Shown in pieces: positions 36,279-44,356 of a DNA stretch of 64,000 nt (the first letter of the stretch is position 1; each line of letters opens with the position of its first letter). The stretch lies in assembly GCF_015624485.1 (NCBI RefSeq), contig NZ_CP061378.1:2914001-2978000 (forward strand), read 5' to 3'. The position numbers were made by a program, and so were the translations under genes. Below the pieces are notes generated by a model that saw only the letters and a list, made by a program, of their open reading frames with translations, ran no database searches and was not told the origin of the DNA. Source of the stretch: Bradyrhizobium genosp. L (GTDB taxonomy: Bacteria > Pseudomonadota > Alphaproteobacteria > Rhizobiales > Xanthobacteraceae).

Positions 36279-36299
36279 TCGTCTACCTGAACTAGACGA
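36279..36299. repeat. inverted repeat in the 305-base gap before amiC
   Basis: TCGTCTA (36279-36285) and TAGACGA (36293-36299) form perfect 7-base arms around a 7-base spacer. There is no T-run after it. It may be a regulatory palindrome for amiC or a weak transcript end for the DUF35 gene. The rest of 36183-36487 holds no recognisable gene, and I see no convincing promoter. Confidence 0.4.
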
Positions 36300-36487
36300 A
36301 TAGCGACGCGCCTGCGGTTGTCCGCGTTCCTCTAAGGTGCGTCTGCCTTCCTTTTCGCCACCGGCGCACATTGTTCAGTCCTTGTGCATCGGCAGACGCC
36401 GTGCAATTCTCCGCGGCCGGCAACCCAGTCGAGAGCAACAAGAACAACAATCACTCTCGTCCCTCCTGCGATGTTGAGGGCTTGATC

Positions 36488-37642
36488 ATGTCGAACCTTG
36501 CAGAGACGACGTCCGCGCCATGGCGGATCGGAGTGCTGTTTTCGCGGACCGGCTTCATGTCGGTCATCGAGGAAACCCAATATCAGGGCACGCAACTCGC
36601 GATCGAGGAGGTCAACGACGCCGGCGGCGTGTGCGGCCGCGAGCTGGTTCCATTCGCCTACGATCCCGGTTCAGACTCATCGGCCTATGGCCACTACGCG
36701 AAGCGGCTGATGATCGAGGACCAGGTCAGCACGATCTTCGGCTGCTACACCTCGTCGAGCCGCAAGGCGGTGCTGCCGGTCGTCGAGCGGTTGAACGGTC
36801 TGCTCTGGTATCCGACCCTCTACGAGGGTTTCGAGGCCTCGCCCAACGTCATCTACACCGGCGCATCGCCGAACCAGAACAGCCTCGCGCTGTGCCGCTA
36901 CCTGATGGATAGCTTCGGCAAGCGGTTCTATTTCGTCGGCTCCGATTACATCTATCCGCGCGAGTCGAACCGCGTGATGCGCGAATTGCTCAAGGCCAAT
37001 GGCGGTTCGGTGGTCGGCGAGCGCTACGTCAACGTCTACGCCCGCTGGCAGGATTTCCTGCCGATCATCCAGGACATCAAGCGACTGCGGCCCGACGTGA
37101 TCTTTTCCACCGTGGTCGGGGAGGGCACGGTGTTCCTCTATCAAGCCTATGCCAATGTCGGGCTCGATCCCAGGCAGATGCCGATCGCGAGCCTGACCAC
37201 CACGGAGGCCGAGATCGCGGCGATGGGTTTCGACGTCGGCGAGGGGCACATCACGGCGGCATCCTACTTCCAGGGCATCGAAGGCAGCGCCAACGAGGCG
37301 TTCGTGCAGCGTTTCAAGAAGCGGTTCGGCGACGGTGTCTCGACCAATATGTGCGCCGAAGCGTCGTACTTCCAGTTGCGTTTATTCGCCAAGGCGCTCG
37401 AGCAGGTCAACACGCTCGACACCGAGGTGTTGCGCTCGATGGTGTTCGGCTCGAGCTTCGAGGCGCCGCAGGGCGCGGTCACCGTCAACCCGATGTCGGG
37501 CCATACCGACTTGTGGACCCGCATCGGGCGTGCCAATCATGATGGACAGTTCGATGTCGTGCGCCAGTCCAAGGAAGCGGTGCATGCGGATCCGTTCTTG
37601 ATCGGCTATGGTCGCGCAACGCAAACGGGAAGCGTCCAATGA
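36488..37642 (+). CDS. amiC: AmiC-type cytosolic amide sensor / negative regulator
   Basis: A 384-residue protein of the periplasmic-binding fold without any signal peptide, like Pseudomonas aeruginosa AmiC (385 residues). Shared stretches are GCYTSSSRKAVLPVVER, YPTLYEGFEASPNVIYTG, VGSDYIYPRESNRVM, FSTVVG and ASLTTTEAEIAAM. In the known system AmiC binds AmiR and holds it inactive until an amide such as acetamide binds. Here amiC overlaps amiR by four bases, which gives matched amounts of both. The ATG at 36488 follows GAGGG; the frame is open upstream to 36371. Confidence 0.93.
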   Translation: MSNLAETTSAPWRIGVLFSRTGFMSVIEETQYQGTQLAIEEVNDAGGVCGRELVPFAYDPGSDSSAYGHYAKRLMIEDQVSTIFGCYTSSSRKAVLPVVERLNGLLWYPTLYEGFEASPNVIYTGASPNQNSLALCRYLMDSFGKRFYFVGSDYIYPRESNRVMRELLKANGGSVVGERYVNVYARWQDFLPIIQDIKRLRPDVIFSTVVGEGTVFLYQAYANVGLDPRQMPIASLTTTEAEIAAMGFDVGEGHITAASYFQGIEGSANEAFVQRFKKRFGDGVSTNMCAEASYFQLRLFAKALEQVNTLDTEVLRSMVFGSSFEAPQGAVTVNPMSGHTDLWTRIGRANHDGQFDVVRQSKEAVHADPFLIGYGRATQTGSVQ

Positions 37643-38280
37643 ACGAGATTTCGCGTAAGCCGTCCGCCAGCCGCGAGATGGGTGGACGGAAGACCATGGT
37701 GCAGGAGCTTGCCGATCTGTCGGCGGTCGTGGTCGCCCCGGTCGACGATCAGACCGGGATGTTGCTGCGCGAGCTGCAGCGCTTCCGGATGCGGGTCCGC
37801 CAGGTGTGGCCGATGCCGGAGAGCGTGCCGGCCGATGCCGACGTGGTGTACTGCGAGTACTCGCCCGACCTGGCGCGGCGGCTGCCGTGGATTCCCGGCG
37901 ACGCGCGCTCTGCGCTGGTCGTCATCCTGCCGGTCACGGAAGCCATTCACGCCGACGCGCTGTGCAACGCGACGCCGAATGCGATCCTGCCGCGGCCGTT
38001 CACGCCGAACGCGGTGCTGTCGAGCCTCGTGCTGGCGCGCAGCCAATATGGCTACGAGCGGCGGCTGCGCAGCAAGATCGAGAAGCTCGACGACAATTTG
38101 CGCTCGATGCGCACGGTGGAACGCGCCAAGGCCATCCTGATGGCGACGCGGCAGATGCCGGAGACCGAGGCCTATGGCTTCATCCGGCGGCAGGCGATGG
38201 ATCGTCGCGTGTCGGCGAGCGCGGTCGCTGCGGCGATTGTTGACTCGTTCGAACTGCTTGGCTACGATCATCAACAGTAA
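37639..38280 (+). CDS. amiR: AmiR-type ANTAR-domain transcription antiterminator
   Basis: A 213-residue protein with a pseudo-receiver domain (residues about 20-140) that lacks the usual phospho-acceptor aspartate (the strand reads DVVYCEYSPDLA). A coiled-coil linker (RSKIEKLDDNLRSMRTVERA) follows, then the ANTAR domain (AKAILMATRQMPETEAYGFI, RRQAMDRRVSASAVAAAIVD). Control therefore comes through AmiC rather than phosphorylation, as in Pseudomonas. The gene ends one base before the first leader hairpin, so its target RNA is probably the segment 38281-38386 just downstream. Confidence 0.93.
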   Translation: MNEISRKPSASREMGGRKTMVQELADLSAVVVAPVDDQTGMLLRELQRFRMRVRQVWPMPESVPADADVVYCEYSPDLARRLPWIPGDARSALVVILPVTEAIHADALCNATPNAILPRPFTPNAVLSSLVLARSQYGYERRLRSKIEKLDDNLRSMRTVERAKAILMATRQMPETEAYGFIRRQAMDRRVSASAVAAAIVDSFELLGYDHQQ

Positions 38281-38315
38281 GCCCCAATAGCGGGGCCGGC
38301 GGCGACAGCGCCGCC
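38281..38315 (+). promoter_or_regulatory. tandem six-base-loop hairpins, candidate ANTAR antiterminator RNA
   Basis: Hairpin P1 is GCCCC (38281-38285), loop AATAGC, GGGGC (38292-38296). Hairpin P2 is GGCGGC (38298-38303), loop GACAGC, GCCGCC (38310-38315). One base separates them. The two loops share A, AG and C at matching positions. The published ANTAR target is two hairpins with six-base loops carrying an A and a G three positions apart; here they fall at loop positions 2 and 5 rather than 1 and 4. Fold is by eye; role inferred from position and the AmiR neighbour. Confidence 0.65.
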
Positions 38316-38333
38316 TTCGACACAACCGGCAAC

Positions 38334-38386
38334 AAAGCCCTCCCAATGCTCGCGTCAGCGCGCATCGGGAGGGCTTTTTGTTTTTT
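38334..38386 (+). terminator. intrinsic terminator in the leader, between amiR and the amide transporter genes
   Basis: AAAGCCCTCCC (38334-38344) pairs perfectly with GGGAGGGCTTT (38367-38377), and the stem continues inside (ATGC/GCAT and CGC/GCG around a GTCA loop). A T-rich tail TTTTTGTTTTTT follows. It stands 22 bases before the binding-protein start, so transcription would stop before the transporter and amidase genes unless antiterminated. Confidence 0.9.
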
Positions 38387-38407
38387 CAGTCCTGAAGGGA
38401 GCGAGGG

Positions 38408-39658
38408 ATGAGCATTACGAGGCGGAAGTTACTGAGAAATACGGCGGCGTTCGGCGCCTTCACCGGCGCCGGCTTTCCGCACATCTGGATCAAGAATGCC
38501 GATCTTGCCCAGGCGGCCGGCGGCGAGATCAAGGTCGGCGTGCTGTTCTCGCTGACGGGAACGACCGCGATCATCGAGGAATCCCTCAACAAGGCGACGT
38601 TGCTGGCGATCGAGGAGATCAACGCGGCCGGCGGCATCAAGGGCAGCAAGATCGTGCCGATCGTCGAGGATCCCGCCTCCGATCCCGCGACTTTCTCGGA
38701 GAAGGCGCGCAAGCTCGTCGTCGGCGACAAATGCGTCAGCGTGTTCGGTTCCTACACCTCGGCGAGCCGCAAGGCGGTGCTGCCGGTGTTCGAGCGGCAG
38801 AACAATCTCTATTGGTATCCGACGCTCTACGAAGGCCGCGAGTGCTCGAAAAACGTCATCTACACCGGCGCGGTGCCGAACCAGCAGCAGGATGAGTTCG
38901 TGCCCTGGCTGGTCAAGAAATTCGGCAAGAAGTTCTACCTGATCGGCTCGAACTACATCTATCCGAAGGAAGAGAACAACTACTGCAAGAAGCTGTTGGA
39001 GAAGCTCGGCGGCGAAGTCGTCGCCGAGGAGTATGTGCCGCTCGGCCACTCCGAATTCTCGTCCGTCATCAACAAGATCCGCTCGACCCAGCCGAACGTG
39101 ATCTTCTCTACCGTGGTCGGCGATTCCGTCGTCGCGCTGCATCGCCAGTATCGCGCCGCCGGCCTCGATCCGGAGAAGATGCCGATGGCGAGCCTGACCA
39201 CGTCCGAGAACGAGGTCGCGGCGATGGGCGGCGAGGCCGCCGCCGGCCACTTCACCTCGGCGCCGTACTTCATGGTGCACAAGTCGCCGGAGAACGAAAA
39301 ATTCGTCGAGGCCTACAAGAAGCGCTGGGGCGCCGACAAGGTCACGCATTTCGTGTCGGAGGCCTGCTACTTCCAGACCTACCTGTTCAAGCAGGCGGTC
39401 GAGAAGCTCGCGACCAGCGACATCACTCCGCCGAACATCCGCGACGCCGTGAAGGGCGAGGAGACCATCGCGCCGCAGGGTAAGGTCCGGATCGAGCCGG
39501 AGAATCTTCACACCTGGCTGTGGCCGAAGATCGCGCAGGCCAAGTCGAACGGCCAGTTCGAGATCCTCGTCGAGACCAAGGAATGGCTGAAGCCGGTGCC
39601 CTACGCGGCCTATCCCGGGCAGTCCTGCACCGAAAAGGGCCTGGTCGAGAAGAGCTGA
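38408..39658 (+). CDS. urea/amide-type ABC transporter substrate-binding protein (Tat-exported)
   Basis: A 416-residue UrtA/FmdD-like binding protein. The N-terminus MSITRRKLLRNTAAFGAF is a twin-arginine signal, followed by a hydrophobic stretch to about residue 36. The mature part has GEIKVGVLFSLTGTTAIIEE, YPTLYEGRECSKNVIYTGAV, GSNYIYPKEENNYCKKLLEK and ASLTTSENEVAAM, which parallel AmiC. It is first after the terminator, with GGAGCGAGGG ahead of the ATG. It probably captures short-chain amides or urea-like compounds for the permeases that follow. Confidence 0.9.
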   Translation: MSITRRKLLRNTAAFGAFTGAGFPHIWIKNADLAQAAGGEIKVGVLFSLTGTTAIIEESLNKATLLAIEEINAAGGIKGSKIVPIVEDPASDPATFSEKARKLVVGDKCVSVFGSYTSASRKAVLPVFERQNNLYWYPTLYEGRECSKNVIYTGAVPNQQQDEFVPWLVKKFGKKFYLIGSNYIYPKEENNYCKKLLEKLGGEVVAEEYVPLGHSEFSSVINKIRSTQPNVIFSTVVGDSVVALHRQYRAAGLDPEKMPMASLTTSENEVAAMGGEAAAGHFTSAPYFMVHKSPENEKFVEAYKKRWGADKVTHFVSEACYFQTYLFKQAVEKLATSDITPPNIRDAVKGEETIAPQGKVRIEPENLHTWLWPKIAQAKSNGQFEILVETKEWLKPVPYAAYPGQSCTEKGLVEKS

Positions 39659-39748
39659 CGACGGGGGCCGACGAAGGCCGTCGGCGTGCGGCGCCGGCGG
39701 CCATCGCCCAGCGATCATCGGACGAACGGATCACAAGCGGAACTTGGC

Positions 39749-40618
39749 GTGGACCAATTCATCGAACAGATCATCACGGGCCTCAGCATCGGCTCGATCC
39801 TGCTGTTGGTCGCGCTCGGGCTGTCGATCATCTACGGGTCGATGGGCATCATCAATCTCGCCCATGGCGAGTTCGTGATGCTCGGCGCTTACGCGGCCTG
39901 GGTGTTTCACACCTATTTCGGGCTCGGTCTGCTGGCGAGCCTGGTTCCGATCTTCCTCGTGGTCGCGGCATTCGGCTGGGTGATCGAGCGCTTCGTATTA
40001 AGCTTGCTCAACAACCGGCCGCTGGACACGATCCTCGCGACCTGGGGCGTCGGCATCATGCTGCAGCAGGGGGTGCGGCTGATGGTCGGCAGCGAATTGC
40101 GCTACGTGCAATTGCCGCCGGCGCTGTCCGGCAGCATGGACGTGCTCGGCCTGTCGGTGTCGTCCTATCGGGTGTTCCTGTTCGTCATCTCGATCGCGCT
40201 GTTCGCGGCAACCTGGTTGCTGATGAACCGCACCACGGTCGGGATGAAGCTGCGCGCCATCATTCAGGATCGTTCGGTCGCGGCGTCGTTCGGCATCAAC
40301 GCCAAGCGGGTCTACGCGCTGACCTTTGCATACGGTGCCGGGCTCGCGGGCCTTGCCGGGGCGCTGGTGTCGCCGCTGAAAAGCGTGTCGCCCGACATGG
40401 GCACCGGCTATGTCGTCGACGCCTTCATGGTGGTGGTGCTCGGCGGCGTGCAGAGCCTTGCCGGCACGGTGGCGAGTGCCTTCATCCTCGGCGAGCTCTC
40501 CGGCGGCATCGCCTTCCTGCAGAACGACACGGTGGCCAAGGCGATCGTGCTGCTCGCCATCGTCGTCCTCATCCGTTTCCGCCCGGAAGGGCTGTTCACC
40601 GCACGCGTGCGGGCCTGA
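39749..40618 (+). CDS. ABC transporter permease, LivH/UrtB type
   Basis: A 289-residue inner-membrane permease with about eight hydrophobic segments. IIYGSMGIINLAHGEFVMLGAY is the LivH signature, and the C-terminus ends with IVLIRFRPEGLFTARVR. I start at GTG 39749 (MDQFIEQIITGLSIGS), which begins the conserved sequence; the frame is open back to 39686 but with unrelated residues. Ninety bases separate it from the binding protein. It forms the transport channel with the LivM-type partner. Confidence 0.9.
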   Translation: MDQFIEQIITGLSIGSILLLVALGLSIIYGSMGIINLAHGEFVMLGAYAAWVFHTYFGLGLLASLVPIFLVVAAFGWVIERFVLSLLNNRPLDTILATWGVGIMLQQGVRLMVGSELRYVQLPPALSGSMDVLGLSVSSYRVFLFVISIALFAATWLLMNRTTVGMKLRAIIQDRSVAASFGINAKRVYALTFAYGAGLAGLAGALVSPLKSVSPDMGTGYVVDAFMVVVLGGVQSLAGTVASAFILGELSGGIAFLQNDTVAKAIVLLAIVVLIRFRPEGLFTARVRA

Positions 40619-40630
40619 GATCGCCGCTTC

Positions 40631-41770
40631 ATGTCATCGAACGTCTCCACATCAAACGGATTGCAGCGGCTGACGGTGCAGCTCGCGCCGCTGCTCGTCG
40701 TCTGCGCGCTGGTGTTTGCGCTGCCGTTGCTGCTCAACAACGATTTCCTGCTCAACAAGGTCGCGCGCTATCTGGTGCTCGGCATCCTCACGATCTCGCT
40801 CGGCCTGTCCTGGGGATTCGGCGGCATCCTCAATCTCGGCCAGGCCATGAGCTTCGGGCTCGGCTCCTACGCGATGGCGATGGCGTTGAAGCTCAAGACC
40901 GTTCCGGTGCATACGGGGGCGAGCGGGCTGCCGGACTTCATGGTCTGGAACAATGTCCCGCAGCTGCCGTGGTTCTGGGTGCCGTTCCGCTCGCTGAGCT
41001 TTGCGATCGCCGCCGGCATGATCGTGCCGGCGCTGGTCGCGGCGGCACTCGGCTGGTTCATGTTCCGCGGTCGTGTCACCGGCGTCTACGTCTCGATCAT
41101 CACGCTCGCCACCATGGTGGTGCTCAACCTCGTGATCATCGACCAGCAGAGCTACACCGGCGGCTTCAACGGCATCACCGATCTCGCCCAGCTCGAGATT
41201 TTCGGCGTCGCCTTCGATGCCTATGGCCGCGCCACCTACTATCTCGTCGCTGGCTGCGTGCTGCTCAGCCTGCTGGTCGCCTTTGCCTTCACGAAGTCGC
41301 GGGCCGGCCTGATCGTGCAGGCGATCCGCGACCATGAGAGCCGGGTGCGCTATTTCGGCTACGACGTCGCGCTCTACCAGATTTTCGTGTTCGCGCTGTC
41401 GGCGGCGATCGCGGGGCTTGCCGGCATGCTCTACACGGTGGTGATGGAGTTTGCCTCGCCGACCTTCCTCGGCGTGCAGTTGTCGCTCTCGGTCGTGGTG
41501 TGGTGCGCGGTGGGCGGCCGGCAGAGCCTGGTCGGCGCTTTCCTCGGTGCTGTGCTGGTGGCGGGCATGCAGGGCGCGCTGTCGGAATCCGCCGCGTTCC
41601 TGGAGACCTGGACGCTGGTGATGGGCGCACTGTTCGTGCTCGTGGTGCTGTTCCTGCCCAAAGGATTGGCCGGCCTCGCGCAGGCCGCGCTGCGCTGGAT
41701 GGTGCAGCGCCGGCAGGCCGCGGGCGCGGGCGTTGCGCAGGGCGTCGGCCAGACGGAGGGCAGCACATGA
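40631..41770 (+). CDS. ABC transporter permease, LivM/UrtC type
   Basis: A 379-residue permease with about ten hydrophobic segments. Typical stretches are LTISLGLSWGFGGILNLGQAM, GVYVSIITLATMVVLN, AIRDHESRVRYFGYDVALYQ and VVWCAVGGRQSLVGAFLGAV. It is 12 bases downstream of the LivH-type gene and overlaps the first ATPase gene by four bases. The second half of the transmembrane channel. Confidence 0.92.
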   Translation: MSSNVSTSNGLQRLTVQLAPLLVVCALVFALPLLLNNDFLLNKVARYLVLGILTISLGLSWGFGGILNLGQAMSFGLGSYAMAMALKLKTVPVHTGASGLPDFMVWNNVPQLPWFWVPFRSLSFAIAAGMIVPALVAAALGWFMFRGRVTGVYVSIITLATMVVLNLVIIDQQSYTGGFNGITDLAQLEIFGVAFDAYGRATYYLVAGCVLLSLLVAFAFTKSRAGLIVQAIRDHESRVRYFGYDVALYQIFVFALSAAIAGLAGMLYTVVMEFASPTFLGVQLSLSVVVWCAVGGRQSLVGAFLGAVLVAGMQGALSESAAFLETWTLVMGALFVLVVLFLPKGLAGLAQAALRWMVQRRQAAGAGVAQGVGQTEGST

Positions 41771-42519
41771 CCTCCCATCTCGATCTGCGCGACGTCTCGG
41801 TGAGCTTCAACGGTTTCAAGGCGCTCAACGCGCTGAACATGAGCGTTCGCAAGGGCGAATTGCGCTGCCTGATCGGGCCGAACGGCGCCGGCAAGACGAC
41901 CGCGCTCGACATCATCTGCGGCAAGGTCAAGCCGACCGCCGGCACCGTGACATTCGACGGCACCGCGCTGCAGGATCTCGAGGAATACGAGATCGCCCGC
42001 GCCGGTGTCGGCCGCAAGTTCCAGGTGCCGAGCGTGTTTCGCGAGCTCACCGTCAGCGAAAATCTCGAAGTGGCGCGGGCCCGTCACACCAGCGTGCTCG
42101 GCAATCTGCGCTGGGATGTCCGGAATTCCGGGCGTGAGCCGGTCCAGCGTCTCGCCGAGCTGGTCGGGCTGACCGAACAGCTCGACCGGCCGGCCGCCTA
42201 TCTCTCGCATGGCCAGACCCAGTGGCTAGAGATCGGCATGCTGGTCGCGCAGGACGCCGAGCTGATCCTGATGGATGAACCCACCGCCGGCATGACGGCG
42301 CAGGAGACCCGCAAGACCGCCGAACTGTTCGCGCGGCTGAAGGGACGGCACACCCTGATTGTGGTCGAGCACGACATGGGTTTCGTCAAGGCGATCGGCG
42401 ACATCATTTCGGTGATGCATATGGGCCAGATGCTCGCCGAGGGCACGGCGGCGGAGGTGGAGGCGCATCCCGAAGTGCGCCGCGCCTACCTCGGATCGGG
42501 AGGCATCAGCCATGCTTGA
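41767..42519 (+). CDS. ABC transporter ATPase, UrtD type
   Basis: A 250-residue ATPase. Walker A is GPNGAGKTTALD near residue 38, the signature loop is the UrtD-specific LSHGQTQWLEIGMLVAQD, and Walker B is ELILMDEPTAGMT. The unusual HGQTQW signature, in place of LSGGQ, is characteristic of the urea-type HAAT systems and separates this transporter from branched-chain amino acid ones. The ATG at 41767 overlaps the LivM stop; the frame is open further upstream inside that gene. Confidence 0.93.
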   Translation: MTSHLDLRDVSVSFNGFKALNALNMSVRKGELRCLIGPNGAGKTTALDIICGKVKPTAGTVTFDGTALQDLEEYEIARAGVGRKFQVPSVFRELTVSENLEVARARHTSVLGNLRWDVRNSGREPVQRLAELVGLTEQLDRPAAYLSHGQTQWLEIGMLVAQDAELILMDEPTAGMTAQETRKTAELFARLKGRHTLIVVEHDMGFVKAIGDIISVMHMGQMLAEGTAAEVEAHPEVRRAYLGSGGISHA

Positions 42520-43204
42520 GCTGACCGATATCGACGCCTTCTACGGCAACAGCCGCGCCTTGCAGGGCATCAACCTCACGGTCGGCGGCGGCGAATTCCT
42601 CGCGGTGCTCGGCCGCAACGGTGTCGGCAAGACCACGCTGATGCGCAGCATCCTCGGGCTGATGGACCGCGTGACAGGGCGGCTGTCGCTCGACGGCAAC
42701 GACATCTCTCCTCTACGGACCTATCAGCGCGCCAAGGCCGGCATCGCCTATGTGCCGCAGGGCCGCGGCATCCTGCCGCGCTTCACCGTGCGCGAGAACC
42801 TGACGCTCGGCACCTTCGCCGCGCGGTCGCCGAACGGCATCGAGGAGTGGGTGCTCGAGCTGTTTCCGGTGCTCAAGGAGTTCCTCAACCGCCACGGCGG
42901 CAATCTGTCCGGCGGCCAGCAGCAGCAGCTTGCGATCGCGCGCGCCCTGCTGGCGCAGCCGAAAGTCATCCTGCTCGACGAGCCGACCGAAGGCATTCAG
43001 CCGAATATCGTCGAGCAGATCGAGGACGTGATCGTCAAGCTCAACCGCGAGCGCGGCATCACGGTCGTTCTCGTCGAGCAGAACGTCACGTTCGCACGGC
43101 GCGCGTCACACCGCTTCGCATTGCTCGAAAAGGGTCGCGTGGTCGCCAAGGGCGCGATCGGCGAACTCACCGATGATCTCATCCAGCTGCACATGGCGGT
43201 GTAG
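42512..43204 (+). CDS. ABC transporter ATPase, UrtE/LivF type
   Basis: A 230-residue ATPase. Walker A GRNGVGKTTLMRSILG is near residue 33, the Q-loop region reads VPQGRGILPRFTV, the signature is NLSGGQQQQLAIARALL, and Walker B is VILLDEPTEGIQPN. Its start overlaps the UrtD-type gene by eight bases in another frame. It completes the five-gene transporter; amiE follows 27 bases later. Confidence 0.94.
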   Translation: MLELTDIDAFYGNSRALQGINLTVGGGEFLAVLGRNGVGKTTLMRSILGLMDRVTGRLSLDGNDISPLRTYQRAKAGIAYVPQGRGILPRFTVRENLTLGTFAARSPNGIEEWVLELFPVLKEFLNRHGGNLSGGQQQQLAIARALLAQPKVILLDEPTEGIQPNIVEQIEDVIVKLNRERGITVVLVEQNVTFARRASHRFALLEKGRVVAKGAIGELTDDLIQLHMAV

Positions 43205-43231
43205 CCAGCTTTCACTGAAGGGAGTCGAAAC

Positions 43232-44269
43232 ATGCTGCATGGTGATATTTCTTCCAGCAAGGACACGGTCGGCGTCGCCGTGGTCAATTACAAGATGCCG
43301 CGGCTGCACACCAAGGCCGAGGTGCTGGACAACGCGCGCAACATCGCCAAGATGGTCGAGGGCATGAAGCTCGGCCTGCCGGGCATGGACCTCGTGATCT
43401 TCCCGGAATATTCCACCCACGGCATCATGTACGACTCCAAGGAGATGTACGAGACCGCGTCGTCGGTGCCGGGCGAGGAAACCCGCATCTTCGCCGACGC
43501 CTGCCGCAAGGCCAACGTCTGGGGCGTGTTCTCGCTGACCGGCGAGCGCCACGAGGAGCACCCGAACAAGGCGCCCTACAACACGCTGATCCTGATGAAC
43601 GACAAGGGCGAGATCGTGCAGAAGTATCGCAAGATCATGCCCTGGGTGCCGATCGAGGGCTGGTATCCCGGCGACTGCACCTACGTCTCGGACGGGCCGA
43701 AGGGGCTGAAGATCAGCCTGATCATCTGCGACGACGGCAACTATCCGGAGATCTGGCGCGATTGCGCGATGCGCGGCGCCGAGCTGATCATCCGCTGCCA
43801 GGGCTACATGTATCCGGCCAAGGAGCAGCAGATCCAGATATCGAAGTCGATGGCCTGGGCCAACAACTGCTACGTCGCGGTCGCCAACGCCTCCGGCTTC
43901 GACGGCGTCTACTCCTATTTCGGCCATTCGGCGCTGATCGGCTTCGACGGCCGCACGCTCGGCGAATGCGGCACCGAGGAGAACGGCATCCAGTATGCGC
44001 AGCTTTCGGTGTCGCTGATCCGCGATGCCCGCCGCAACATGCAGTCGCAGAACCATCTCTTCAAGCTGATGCATCGCGGCTACACCGGCCTGATCAACTC
44101 CGGCGAGGGCGACCGCGGCCACGCGGTCTGCCCCTACACGTTCTACAAGAACTGGATCACGGATCCTGAAGGCACGCGGGAGATGGTCGAGGCCATGACG
44201 CGTCCGACCGTCGGCACCGACGAATGCCCGATCGAAGGCATTCCGAACCAGAAGGTAGCGCATCGCTGA
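43232..44269 (+). CDS. amiE: aliphatic amidase AmiE
   Basis: A 345-residue nitrilase-superfamily amidase that is very close to Pseudomonas aeruginosa AmiE (346 residues). The catalytic residues fall at the same numbers: Glu59 (VIFPEYS), Lys134 (QKYRKIMPW), Glu142 (PIEGWYPG) and Cys166 ([10 protein letters not shown]). It hydrolyses short-chain aliphatic amides such as acetamide and propionamide to the acid and ammonia in the cytoplasm. It sits downstream of the amide transporter in the AmiR-controlled operon, with AAGGGAG ahead of the ATG. Confidence 0.97.
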   Translation: MLHGDISSSKDTVGVAVVNYKMPRLHTKAEVLDNARNIAKMVEGMKLGLPGMDLVIFPEYSTHGIMYDSKEMYETASSVPGEETRIFADACRKANVWGVFSLTGERHEEHPNKAPYNTLILMNDKGEIVQKYRKIMPWVPIEGWYPGDCTYVSDGPKGLKISLIICDDGNYPEIWRDCAMRGAELIIRCQGYMYPAKEQQIQISKSMAWANNCYVAVANASGFDGVYSYFGHSALIGFDGRTLGECGTEENGIQYAQLSVSLIRDARRNMQSQNHLFKLMHRGYTGLINSGEGDRGHAVCPYTFYKNWITDPEGTREMVEAMTRPTVGTDECPIEGIPNQKVAHR

Positions 44270-44356
44270 CCGAAGCGAGCTGCGTCGGCGCCCGATTCCG
44301 CGCCGGCGCAGGTCGATGCGATCGTCGGAACATTTTGCACGGACATTGGGGGTATC

